Shown piece by piece: positions 25,891 to 34,128 of a stretch of 64,000 nt of DNA (the first letter of the stretch is position 1; every line of letters begins with the position of its first letter). The position numbers were made by a program, and so were the translations under genes. The notes beneath the pieces are model-generated. The model made no database searches. It was given only the letters and a program-made list of their open reading frames with translations, and was not told the origin of the DNA. The DNA comes from Mycobacterium sp. MS1601 (GTDB lineage: Bacteria > Actinomycetota > Actinomycetes > Mycobacteriales > Mycobacteriaceae), in the NCBI RefSeq assembly GCF_001984215.1, contig NZ_CP019420.1:2294001-2358000 (forward strand), in the 5' to 3' direction.

Positions 25891-26370
25891 GTGACTGTGA
25901 CTTTCCGCGCCACCGCTGATCTGGTCGACGAAATCGGTTCCGACGTGCGTAGCTGCGACCTGCAGCTGCGCCAGTTCGGGGGTCGCGACACCTTCGCCGG
26001 TCCCGTGGTGACGGTGCGCTGTTTTCAGGACAACGCGCTGCTGAAGTCCGTGCTCTCCGAGCCGGGTGACGGGTCGGTGCTGGTGGTCGACGGGGACGCG
26101 TCGCTACACACCGCGCTGGTCGGTGACCTGATCGCCGAGCTGGGCCGTTCCAACGGCTGGGCGGGACTGATCGTCAACGGCGCCGTCCGCGACGCCTCCA
26201 CCCTGCGCACCCTCGACATCGGCATCAAGGCGTTGGGCACCAATCCGCGCAAGAGCACCAAGACCGGTGCGGGTGAGCGCGACGTCGCCGTCAGCTTCGG
26301 CGGCGTCACGTTCAACCCTGGCGATATCGCCTACAGCGATGACGACGGGATCGTCGTCACCACGCCGTGA
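25891..26370 (+). CDS. rraA: RraA family protein (regulator of RNase E / aldolase-like)
   Basis: This 159-residue protein has the RraA fold (old name MenG). Conserved blocks are [30 protein letters not shown] and the C-terminal [10 protein letters not shown]. In E. coli RraA inhibits RNase E; some relatives are 4-hydroxy-4-methyl-2-oxoglutarate aldolases. It is a cytosolic trimer. GTG 25891 follows hns by 23 bases. Convergent ethA ends at the next base. Matches Rv3853. Confidence 0.9.
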   Translation: MTVTFRATADLVDEIGSDVRSCDLQLRQFGGRDTFAGPVVTVRCFQDNALLKSVLSEPGDGSVLVVDGDASLHTALVGDLIAELGRSNGWAGLIVNGAVRDASTLRTLDIGIKALGTNPRKSTKTGAGERDVAVSFGGVTFNPGDIAYSDDDGIVVTTP

Positions 26371-27843
26371 TCAGGAAACTTCCACCGGCACACGGTGTTT
26401 GGTGAAGTGCAGGGCGGGGTCGTCGACCTTGCCCTGCCGGATCACCCGAAGGTCCACGAAGTAGTTCTGCTTGAGCCGCCACGGCGTCTCGGAACCCGAC
26501 TTCGGGAGCCGGTCGATGGCGCGCAAGATGTAGCCCGACGACAGATCGACGAACGGCCTGCGCTCCACCCCCTCACCCGGCTCTTCGGGAACCACGGTGT
26601 CGTACCCGTGGGCGTCCATGTAGTTCAGCAGTTTGGCCACGTACTCCGAGGTGAGGTCGGCCTTGAGGGTCCACGAGGCATTGGTGTAGCCGAAGGTGAA
26701 CACCACGTTCGGCAGACCCGAGAGCATCATCCCCTTGAAGGCCACCGACTGCGCGAGGTCCACCGGCACGCCGTTGCGTAGCACCTGGGCCCCGCCGAAG
26801 AACTGGATGTTCAATCCTGTTGCGGTGACGATGATGTCGGCATCGAGATGTTCACCGGAGGTGAGCTGGATGCCCTGTGCGGTGAACCGCTCGATGGTGT
26901 CGGTCACCACGTCGGCGTTGCCCTTGCGGATGGCCTTGAACAGATCACCGTTGGGCGCCAGGCACAGACGCTGATCCCATGGTTTGTAGTCGGGGCCGAA
27001 GTGCTTCTCGACATCGAAGCCCTCGGGGAGCCTGCGCTGAGCCATGGTGAGCAGGGTCTTGCGCATGTACGACGGAAAGCGTTGCGACAGTTGGTATTGC
27101 GTGGTGCTGAAGATGATGGCTTTCCATCGGTTGATGATGTGCGCCACCTTGGCAGGCAGGTACCTGTTGGCTTTCTCCGCCACCGGATCGATGTCAGGCA
27201 GCGACCCGATGTAGGTGGGGGTGCGCTGTAGCATGGTCACGTGGCCGGCGCCCGAATTGACCAGTGCCGGAATGAGTGTCACCGCGGTGGCGCCGCTGCC
27301 GATGACCACGACCTTCTTGCCGGTGTAATCCAGGTTCTCGGGCCAGTGCTGCGGATGCACGATGGTGCCCGCGAAGTCCTCGGCGCCGGGGAACTCCGGC
27401 GAGTAACCCTGGTCGTAGTTGTAGTAGCCGCTGCAGGCCAGCAGGAAGCCACAGGAGAGCGTCTTCTGCTGCCCGTCGGTCTCGACCGTCAGGTTCCAGC
27501 GGTTCTCGGTGTCGGACCAGTCGGCGGCCACCACTTTGTGGTTGAACCGCACGTGCTTGTCGATACCGTTTTCGGTGGCCGCCTCTTTGAGGTAGGCCAG
27601 GATCGATGCGCCGTCGGCAATGGACTTGGCCGACGTCCACGGCTTGAAGCGGAAGCCGAGGGTGAACATGTCCGAGTCCGACCGGATGCCCGGGTATTTG
27701 AACAGGTCCCAGGTGCCCCCCATGTCCGCGCGGGCCTCCAGGATGGTGAAGCTCTTGCCTGGGCAGCGCTGCTGCAGGTGCCAGGCGGCGCTGATTCCGG
27801 AAATTCCGGCCCCGACGATGACAACATCGACAAATTCGGTCAT
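26371..27843 (-). CDS. ethA: FAD-containing Baeyer-Villiger monooxygenase EthA
   Basis: This 490-residue monooxygenase uses FAD, NADPH and O2 to insert oxygen into ketones and to oxidise thioamides; in M. tuberculosis it activates ethionamide. The FAD Rossmann motif GAGISG is at the N-terminus, the type I BVMO fingerprint FAGTIVHPQHWP near residue 148, and the NADPH Rossmann motif GSGATA follows. It is divergent from ethR, the expected repressor, with 78 bp between start codons. Order matches Rv3854c-Rv3855. Confidence 0.93.
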   Translation of the reverse strand: MTEFVDVVIVGAGISGISAAWHLQQRCPGKSFTILEARADMGGTWDLFKYPGIRSDSDMFTLGFRFKPWTSAKSIADGASILAYLKEAATENGIDKHVRFNHKVVAADWSDTENRWNLTVETDGQQKTLSCGFLLACSGYYNYDQGYSPEFPGAEDFAGTIVHPQHWPENLDYTGKKVVVIGSGATAVTLIPALVNSGAGHVTMLQRTPTYIGSLPDIDPVAEKANRYLPAKVAHIINRWKAIIFSTTQYQLSQRFPSYMRKTLLTMAQRRLPEGFDVEKHFGPDYKPWDQRLCLAPNGDLFKAIRKGNADVVTDTIERFTAQGIQLTSGEHLDADIIVTATGLNIQFFGGAQVLRNGVPVDLAQSVAFKGMMLSGLPNVVFTFGYTNASWTLKADLTSEYVAKLLNYMDAHGYDTVVPEEPGEGVERRPFVDLSSGYILRAIDRLPKSGSETPWRLKQNYFVDLRVIRQGKVDDPALHFTKHRVPVEVS

Positions 27844-27862
27844 ATGTCAAAAGGTATCAACG

Positions 27863-27905
27863 GGGTGTCGAGGCAGTCAACACCCTGTCGAAAGTTTCGA
27901 CACCC
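27863..27905. promoter_or_regulatory. Putative EthR operator
   Basis: The ethA-ethR gap contains a perfect 17-bp palindrome, TGTCGAAAGTTTCGACA (27886-27902). It is flanked by a wider inverted pair GGGTGTCGA (27863-27871) and TCGACACCC (27897-27905), with CACCCTGT repeated at 27881 and 27901. EthR in M. tuberculosis binds a long operator of about 55 bp here as a multimer, and the nested repeats fit that. Confidence 0.65.
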
Positions 27906-27921
27906 TGTAAAGTCCGAGTAT

Positions 27922-28551
27922 GTGACCACTGTCAGCAAGCCGCGCGGCCGCCGCTCCTCCCGCCCCACCGGTGAGGACCGCGAGCAGGCCATCCTGGCTA
28001 CCGCCACCCGCCTGCTGACGGAGAAGTCCTACGCCGACATCTCCGTCGATGACCTGGCCAGAGGTGCCGGGCTGTCCCGGCCGACGTTCTACTTCTACTT
28101 CCCGTCCAAAGAAGCCGTACTGCTCACGCTCCTGGACCCGATGATCCAGCGCGCCGACACCGGCTTCCCCGCGATGAAGACCCTGCCCGGCGACCCCCGT
28201 CGGGCACTACGTGCCGGCATCAACACCTTCTTCGAGGCGTTCGCCTCCGATCCGGTGCTCGGCAAGGCGGCCGCCGAAGCCGTTGGTACATCCCCGGAAG
28301 TGAGGGCACTGTGGTCCCGCTTCATGGAGAAATGGATCGGCCAGACCGCGGCCATCATCGAAGCCGAACGCGCCCGGGGAGCCGCACCGGACACCATCGG
28401 TGCCCGCGACCTGGCCACCGCGCTCAACGAGATGAACGAACGTGTGATGGTCGCCGCGCTGGCCGATGAAGAGCTGGCCGTGTCCCGGGATCGACTGGTC
28501 GACACCCTCACCCACATCTGGTTGAACAGCATCTACGGCCAGATCCCGTAA
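27922..28551 (+). CDS. ethR: TetR family repressor EthR
   Basis: This 209-residue TetR regulator has an N-terminal HTH (ADISVDDLARGAGLSRPTFYFYFPSKEAVLLTLL) nearly identical to M. tuberculosis EthR and a ligand-binding C-terminal domain. It should repress ethA and itself. GTG 27922 is chosen; the ATG two bases earlier runs into a stop at once. The stop codon lies within a perfect 23-bp tandem duplication. Confidence 0.92.
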   Translation: MTTVSKPRGRRSSRPTGEDREQAILATATRLLTEKSYADISVDDLARGAGLSRPTFYFYFPSKEAVLLTLLDPMIQRADTGFPAMKTLPGDPRRALRAGINTFFEAFASDPVLGKAAAEAVGTSPEVRALWSRFMEKWIGQTAAIIEAERARGAAPDTIGARDLATALNEMNERVMVAALADEELAVSRDRLVDTLTHIWLNSIYGQIP

Positions 28552-28575
28552 ACATCTACGGCCAGATCCCGTAAA
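28530..28575 (+). repeat. Perfect 23-bp tandem duplication at the ethR 3' end
   Basis: Bases 28530-28552 are repeated exactly at 28553-28575. The first copy encodes the last residues of EthR (SIYGQIP) and its TAA stop; the second copy is untranslated. Confidence 0.9.
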
Positions 28576-28599
28576 CCTGTCGGCCTCTGATGCGAACAT

Positions 28600-29802
28600 G
28601 TGTTCGTGTTGGAGGCCGCCACGATCATGCATGCCGATCTGGACTCCTTCTATGCATCCGTCGAGCAGCGCGATGACCCGACCCTGCGCGGGCGGCCGGT
28701 GATCGTCGGCGGCGGGGTGGTGCTGGCGGCCAGCTATGAGGCCAAGGCGTACGGCGTCAAGACCGCGATGGGCGGACGCCAGGCGCTGCAGCTCTGCCCG
28801 GGGGCAGTGGTGGTGCCACCGCGGATGTCGGCCTACTCCCAGGCCAGCGCCGCGGTGTTCGACGTCTTCCGGGACACCACCCCGCTGGTGGAGCCACTGT
28901 CGGTGGACGAGGCGTTCCTCGACGTCGGCGGGTTGCGACGCACCGCGGGCGACCCGGTACAGATCGCGGCCGTGCTCCGGCGACGGGTGCGCGAGGAGGT
29001 GGGCCTGCCCATCACCGTCGGCATCGCCCGCACCAAGTTCCTCGCCAAGGTGGCCAGCCAGGAGGCAAAGCCGGACGGACTGCTGCTGGTCACGCCCGAG
29101 CACGAGCTGCAGTTCCTGCACCCGCTGCCGGTGCGCCGGTTGTGGGGTGTGGGTGCTAAAACCGAGGAGAAGCTGCGGGCCCACGGCATCCACACCGTGG
29201 CGCAGGTCGCCGAGCTCGGCGAGTCCACCCTGGCCGCGATGGTGGGCGCCGCCATGGGCCACCAGTTGTTCTGCCTGTCACGCAACATCGACCGGCGCCG
29301 CGTCGTCACCGGCGTTCGCCGGCGCTCCGTCGGTGCGCAGCGTGCGCTGGGTCGACGAGGAAACACCATGTCCGACAGCGAGATCGACGCTGTGGTGGTC
29401 AACCTTGTCGACCGCATCACCCGTCGAATGCGTGGCGCCCAACGCACCGGCCGCACCGTCACGCTGCGGCTGCGGTTCGATGATTTCGGCCGTGTCACCC
29501 GCTCGCACACCCTGCCGCGGGCGACCGGTAGTACGGAGCCCATTCTTGCTGCCGCCCGTGAACTGGTGTCCGGCGCGGCGCCGCTGATCCGTCAGCGTGG
29601 GCTCACCCTTGTGGGTTTCGCCGTCTCCAACATCGACACCGAAGGGGCCCAGCAGCTCGAGCTGAACTTCGACAGCACGCCGGATCTGCTGGCGGTGGAC
29701 TCGGCCGTGGACCGGGTGCGGCAGAAGTTCGGAAACTCCTCCCTGACCCGCGGGGTGCTGGTGGGCCGGGACCCGGGACTGGAGATGCCTACCCTGCCGT
29801 GA
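28600..29802 (+). CDS. dinB: DNA polymerase IV (Y-family, DinB)
   Basis: This 400-residue translesion polymerase has the palm motifs HADLDSFYASVEQ (catalytic Asp) and LSVDEAFLDVGG (Asp/Glu pair), the finger motif ASYEAKAYGVKTAM, and a little-finger domain (about 240-345). A QLELNF segment near 360 resembles the beta-clamp-binding motif. In M. smegmatis a dinB paralogue (dinB3) lies close to ethR, so this may be that one. GTG 28600 or ATG 28627 can start it. Its 3' end overlaps the convergent PHP gene by 14 bases. Confidence 0.9.
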   Translation: MFVLEAATIMHADLDSFYASVEQRDDPTLRGRPVIVGGGVVLAASYEAKAYGVKTAMGGRQALQLCPGAVVVPPRMSAYSQASAAVFDVFRDTTPLVEPLSVDEAFLDVGGLRRTAGDPVQIAAVLRRRVREEVGLPITVGIARTKFLAKVASQEAKPDGLLLVTPEHELQFLHPLPVRRLWGVGAKTEEKLRAHGIHTVAQVAELGESTLAAMVGAAMGHQLFCLSRNIDRRRVVTGVRRRSVGAQRALGRRGNTMSDSEIDAVVVNLVDRITRRMRGAQRTGRTVTLRLRFDDFGRVTRSHTLPRATGSTEPILAAARELVSGAAPLIRQRGLTLVGFAVSNIDTEGAQQLELNFDSTPDLLAVDSAVDRVRQKFGNSSLTRGVLVGRDPGLEMPTLP

Positions 29803-30793
29803 ACTCCAGCAGCTTCTCCGCCGGCCACGTGTTGATGATCCGTTCCACCGGCACCTCGTTGTCCAGAGCCCGCTGGGCGCCATAGCCCAGGAAGTCCAGC
29901 TGACCCGGCGCATGCGCATCGGTGTCGATCGAAAAGTGGCACCCGATGTCCAGTGCCAGCCGCAGCAGCCGCGTCGGCGGATCGCGTCGCTCCGGGCGCG
30001 AATTGATCTCGACGGCGGTGCCGTGGTCCCGGCACGCCGTGAACACCTTCTCGGCGTCGAACTGCGATTCCGGACGGGTACCGCGACCGCCGGTGACCAG
30101 CCGCCCAGTGCAGTGCCCCAGCACGTCGGCATACCCTTCGGACACCGCGCGCACCATCCGGCGGGTCATCGCCGCGGCATCCATCTTCAGCTTCGAGTGC
30201 ACGCTCGCCACCACGATGTCGAGGCGTTCGAGCAATTCGGGTTCTTGATCCAGGGAGCCGTCGTCGAGGATGTCAACCTCGATGCCGGTCAGGATCCGCA
30301 TGGGCGCGAACCGCTCGCGCAGCTCGTCGATGACGTCTAACTGGTGGCGCAACCGTTCGGGCGACAGCCCGTTGGCCACCGTCAGCCGCGGTGAGTGGTC
30401 GGTCAGGGCGCAGTACTCGTGGCCCAGCCGCTGAGCGGTAGCCATCATCTCCTCTATCGGTGCCGACCCGTCCGACCAATTCGAATGCACATGCAGGTCG
30501 CCCCGCAGAGCCGCACGTATCTCGCCTCCGCCCAGATCGCCTGCAGCAGCGCGTAATTCCACCAAGGTGTCTGGCTCCCGGCCGGCCCACGCCTGGGCGA
30601 TCACCACCGCTGTCTTGGGTCCGATACCCGGTAGCGACTGCCAGGTGTTGGCCGCGCCGTGCCTTTCGCGCTGAGCTTCGGAGAGGTTCTCCACCACGTC
30701 GGCGGCGTTGCGGTAGGCCATTACCCGCCGTGACTCCTCGCGGGCCCGGTCCTTGTAGAACGCGATCTCCCGCAGCGCAGTCACAGGGTCCAT
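29789..30793 (-). CDS. PHP domain-containing protein (PolX-type, Rv3856c-like)
   Basis: This 334-residue protein has an N-terminal helix-hairpin-helix-like part (LPGIGPKTAVVIAQ near residue 55) and a PHP phosphoesterase domain from about residue 100. The metal motifs are GDLHVHSNWSDG, ALTDHSP, GIEVDI, VASVHS, LGHC and SIDTDAHAPG. It looks like the exonuclease part of bacterial PolX without the polymerase domain. ATG 30793 gives the length of Rv3856c (335). Probable role: DNA-end or oligonucleotide processing. Confidence 0.85.
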   Translation of the reverse strand: MDPVTALREIAFYKDRAREESRRVMAYRNAADVVENLSEAQRERHGAANTWQSLPGIGPKTAVVIAQAWAGREPDTLVELRAAAGDLGGGEIRAALRGDLHVHSNWSDGSAPIEEMMATAQRLGHEYCALTDHSPRLTVANGLSPERLRHQLDVIDELRERFAPMRILTGIEVDILDDGSLDQEPELLERLDIVVASVHSKLKMDAAAMTRRMVRAVSEGYADVLGHCTGRLVTGGRGTRPESQFDAEKVFTACRDHGTAVEINSRPERRDPPTRLLRLALDIGCHFSIDTDAHAPGQLDFLGYGAQRALDNEVPVERIINTWPAEKLLEFTAG

Positions 30794-30812
30794 GGCTCCA
30801 GTCTGCCCCGGG

Positions 30813-31382
30813 TCAGGGACACCACTGAGGGTCGCGCCCGCTGCGTCCGACGATCCGGTCCAGCGCCGGGGCCGCCTCGTCGACGGCCACCGCGGGCCCG
30901 AACAGTCCTTGGGTGCCGGCGTCGTCGAACGCCGCGAGGTGCTGCAGGCACGCCCGGGCGGTCGCATCGTCCACGTCGTAGTGGCGGCCGATGCTGCGCG
31001 CGATGTCCCAGCCGTGGATCACCACCTCGGCCAGCGCCACCGACCCGGCCACGTCCCCCGGCAGGTCCACGCCACCGGCTCGAGTCATCCCCTCCCACGC
31101 GGACGGGTTCTGCCACGCCCGCGCCAGTTCCGCGAGGTGCTCGGGGTACGTCAGCCGCCAGCCGGGGGTCAGCTGCGCCGGCTGGTCGTCAGGGGACGTG
31201 TCGGTCAACGGACCCAGGTCCTTGCGCGCGGCGGCCGCGAAGGCCACCGAGAGCATGCCGACGTGGGCCACCACGTCGCCCACGGTCATGAGTGCACACG
31301 GCGTCGGCCCGTCGAGGTGCTGGTCTGCGACATCTGCCAGCACGTCGGCGGTGCGGCGGCAGGCATGACTGAGATCGATCAT
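30813..31382 (-). CDS. TIGR03086-type metal-binding protein (DinB-like/mycothiol fold)
   Basis: This 189-residue helical-bundle protein of the DinB_2/mycothiol-dependent maleylpyruvate isomerase-like superfamily has conserved histidines at GDVVAHVGMLSVA and AEVVIHGWDIARSIG, with the N-terminal helix placing a third ligand. These should bind a divalent metal. Actinobacterial members may act with mycothiol; the substrate is unknown. The PHP gene starts 20 bases downstream on the same strand. Confidence 0.8.
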   Translation of the reverse strand: MIDLSHACRRTADVLADVADQHLDGPTPCALMTVGDVVAHVGMLSVAFAAAARKDLGPLTDTSPDDQPAQLTPGWRLTYPEHLAELARAWQNPSAWEGMTRAGGVDLPGDVAGSVALAEVVIHGWDIARSIGRHYDVDDATARACLQHLAAFDDAGTQGLFGPAVAVDEAAPALDRIVGRSGRDPQWCP

Positions 31383-31447
31383 GGAAGTACCGACCGCGGC
31401 AGGGCGGCGATCTCATCGCGCACTGCCAGAAAACAGGACTAGCGTCG

Positions 31448-32284
31448 GTGGACGTGCGATATGCGTTCAAGACTTCCCCACAGAACACCACCTGGGCCGA
31501 GATGCTGTCCGTCTGGCAGGCCGCCGACGGTATCGACGTCTTCGAGTCCGGGTGGACCTTCGACCACTTCTATCCGATCTTCTCCGATCCCACCGGCCCC
31601 TGCCTCGAGGGCTGGGTGACGCTGACCGCGCTGGCGCAGGCCACCGAACGGCTGCGGGTCGGGGTGCTGGTCACCGGCATCCACTACCGGCATCCCGCGG
31701 TGCTGGCCAACATGGCCTCGGCGCTGGACATCGTCTCCGGCGGCCGCCTGGACCTCGGGATCGGGGCCGGCTGGAACGAGGAGGAATCGGGCGCCTACGG
31801 GATCGAGCTCGGCTCCATCAAGGAACGCTTCGACCGCTTCGAAGAGGCCTGCGAGGTGCTCACCAGCCTGCTCAGCAAGGAGACCACCGATTTCGACGGC
31901 ACGTTCTACCAGCTGCGCAATGCCCGCAACGAGCCCAAGGGCCCGCAGCAGCCGCATCCGCCGATCTGCATCGGCGGCAGCGGTGAGAAGCGCACGCTGA
32001 AGATCACCGCCAAGTACGCCCAGCACTGGAACTTCGTCGGCGGAACGCCCGCGGAGTTCGCCCGCAAACGCGATGTGCTGGCGTCACACTGCGCTGACAT
32101 CGGTCGCGACCCGGCGGAGATCATGCTCTCGGCCCACGTGCGCCTCGGCGAGGACCGGGATTACCAGCGGGTGGTCGACGAGGCTGCCGCCCTGGGCGCC
32201 GAGGGACTGGATCTGGCGATCATCTATCTGCCACAGCACGACCCGGCGATCCTGGAACCGCTCGCCGAGGCCCTCCGCGGATAA
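31448..32284 (+). CDS. LLM-class F420-dependent oxidoreductase (TIGR03560-type)
   Basis: This 278-residue TIM-barrel flavin/F420 oxidoreductase has GVLVTGIHYRHPAVLANMA, RLDLGIGAGWNEEESGAYG and PPICIGGSGEKRTLKITAKYA, typical of the luciferase-like subfamily that mycobacteria expand. It is predicted to be a cytosolic enzyme using coenzyme F420; the substrate is unknown. GTG 31448 is used. It is divergent from the TIGR03086 gene (65 bp apart). Confidence 0.88.
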   Translation: MDVRYAFKTSPQNTTWAEMLSVWQAADGIDVFESGWTFDHFYPIFSDPTGPCLEGWVTLTALAQATERLRVGVLVTGIHYRHPAVLANMASALDIVSGGRLDLGIGAGWNEEESGAYGIELGSIKERFDRFEEACEVLTSLLSKETTDFDGTFYQLRNARNEPKGPQQPHPPICIGGSGEKRTLKITAKYAQHWNFVGGTPAEFARKRDVLASHCADIGRDPAEIMLSAHVRLGEDRDYQRVVDEAAALGAEGLDLAIIYLPQHDPAILEPLAEALRG

Positions 32285-32346
32285 CAATCCGATAACAACG
32301 AGCAAAGAAGAACTGACCACCGCCCACGGACGGCGCGCGCCCGGGG

Positions 32347-32487
32347 TCAGACGCCGTAGCGCAGCAGTTCGTCGGCGGTCACCAGACGCTCCTGCTTGGC
32401 GGGGAATTCTCGGCTCTTCACGGGATGGCGGAACAATGACCAGGCGATTCGCCCCACCCGCGACCGGGTTATCGGGTTGACGTGCAT
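32347..32487 (-). CDS. Small basic protein (46 aa)
   Basis: An ATG at 32487 with AGGAG 8 bases upstream opens a 46-codon frame: MHVNPITRSRVGRIAWSLFR and on to KQERLVTADELLRYGV. It is basic, with one short amphipathic helix (RVGRIAWSLFRHPV). Its good ribosome site and gene-free surroundings between the oxidoreductase and gltD support a real small gene. Role unknown. Confidence 0.6.
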   Translation of the reverse strand: MHVNPITRSRVGRIAWSLFRHPVKSREFPAKQERLVTADELLRYGV

Positions 32488-32658
32488 CGCTATCACTCCT
32501 GCGATCGGAAATAGCTGAACCGGGGGCTCATGCTACCGCAGCGCCCACGGGAAAACATTACATACCGAGTTTTCGGCAAACACCGACAGGCGCGCCGCCC
32601 GAAACATCAGATGTTTCTGCCGGTGCGCCTGTGGCTTGTGTGCCGGATGCTCTGCGGG

Positions 32659-34128
32659 TTACCGCTGGGGCGCCGCCGTCGGTTTGATCGGAGCGGGCAG
32701 AGCCGTCTCGCCGACGAGGAACCTGTCCACAGCCGCCGCGGCGGCTCGGCCCTCGGCGATGGCCCACACGATCAGCGACTGTCCGCGACCCATGTCGCCG
32801 GCAACGAAGACGCCGGGCACCGTGGTCTGGAAGTCGTCATCGCGGGTGACGTTTCCGCGGGCGTTGAACTCGACGCCCAGGTCGGTCAGCAGACCCTCCT
32901 TCTGCGGTCCGACGAAGCCCATGGCCAGGAAGACGATGTCGGCCTCGAGCTCGAAGTCGCTGCCCTCGACCTTCTCGAACTTGCCGCTGACCATCTTCAC
33001 TTCGTGCACTTTGAGGGCCCGGACGTTGCCCGAGTCGTCACCCAGGAACTCCTCGGTGTTGACGGAGAACACCCGCTCGCCGCCTTCTTCGTGCGCAGAG
33101 GACACCCGGAACATCAACGGGTAGGTGGGCCACGGTGTCGAGTCGGCCCGCTCCTGCGGAGGTCGCGGCATGATCTCGAACTGGTGGATGCTGGCCGCGC
33201 CCTGGCGGTGGGAGGTGCCCAGGCAGTCGGCGCCAGTGTCACCGCCGCCGATGATCACGACCTTCTTGCCCTTGGCGGTGATGGGCGGCTCGCCGTCCTC
33301 GCCGACGACAGGATCGCCGTTCTGCACCCTGTTGGCCCACGGCAGGAATTCCATCGCCTGGTGGATGCCGCCCAGTTCGCGGCCGGGGATCGGCAAATCC
33401 CGCCATGCGGTTGCACCACCGGCCAGTAAGACCGCGTCGAAGTCGTCGTGAAGTTGCTCGACAGTGACGTCGACGCCGACGTTCACGCCCGCGCGGAACT
33501 CGGTGCCTTCGGCTTCCATCTGCTCGAGTCGCCGGTCGATGTGGCGCTTCTCCATCTTGAACTCGGGGATGCCGTAGCGCAGCAGACCGCCGATGCGGTC
33601 GGCACGCTCGAACACCGTGACCTGATGGCCCGCCCTGGTCAGCTGCTGCGCAGCGGCCAGTCCTGCCGGTCCCGAACCCACGACGGCAACCCTCTTGCCG
33701 GTCAGCGTTTCCGGCGGCAGGGGCACCACCCAGCCCTCATCGAAGGCGTTGTCGATGATCTCGACCTCGACCTGCTTGATGGTCACCGCGTCCTGGTTGA
33801 TGCCAAGGACACAGGAGGCCTCACACGGAGCCGGGCACAGCCTGCCGGTGAACTCCGGGAAGTTGTTGGTGGCGTGCAGTCGTTCGATGGCGTCGCGCCA
33901 GCGACCCCGGAACACCAGGTCATTCCACTCGGGAATCAGGTTGCCCAACGGGCATCCGTTGTGGCAGAACGGGATGCCGCAGTCCATGCACCGCGATGCC
34001 TGCACCTGCAGGGCATCGTGGCTGAACTCCTCGTAGACCTCTTTCCAGTCCTTGAGGCGCAGCGGTACCGGCCGCCGCGCCGGGGTCTCGCGAACGGTGT
34101 GCTTGAGGAAGCCGCTGGGGTCACCCAC
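32659..34128 (-). CDS. gltD: Glutamate synthase (NADPH) small subunit
   Basis: This 489-residue subunit takes electrons from NADPH via FAD and [4Fe-4S] clusters to the large subunit. The N-terminal cluster region is [17 protein letters not shown] with CPAPCEASC downstream; the FAD motif is [13 protein letters not shown] and the NADPH motif [14 protein letters not shown] 34128 overlaps the gltB stop by 8 bases, so both subunits are co-translated at matched levels. Matches Rv3858c. Confidence 0.95.
   Translation of the reverse strand: MGDPSGFLKHTVRETPARRPVPLRLKDWKEVYEEFSHDALQVQASRCMDCGIPFCHNGCPLGNLIPEWNDLVFRGRWRDAIERLHATNNFPEFTGRLCPAPCEASCVLGINQDAVTIKQVEVEIIDNAFDEGWVVPLPPETLTGKRVAVVGSGPAGLAAAQQLTRAGHQVTVFERADRIGGLLRYGIPEFKMEKRHIDRRLEQMEAEGTEFRAGVNVGVDVTVEQLHDDFDAVLLAGGATAWRDLPIPGRELGGIHQAMEFLPWANRVQNGDPVVGEDGEPPITAKGKKVVIIGGGDTGADCLGTSHRQGAASIHQFEIMPRPPQERADSTPWPTYPLMFRVSSAHEEGGERVFSVNTEEFLGDDSGNVRALKVHEVKMVSGKFEKVEGSDFELEADIVFLAMGFVGPQKEGLLTDLGVEFNARGNVTRDDDFQTTVPGVFVAGDMGRGQSLIVWAIAEGRAAAAAVDRFLVGETALPAPIKPTAAPQR

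Noticed and set aside
28207..29262. Long minus-strand frame opposite ethR/dinB (351 codons)
   Set aside because: Composition is His/Gln/Gly-rich shadow coding, and both overlapping plus-strand genes have clear family motifs.
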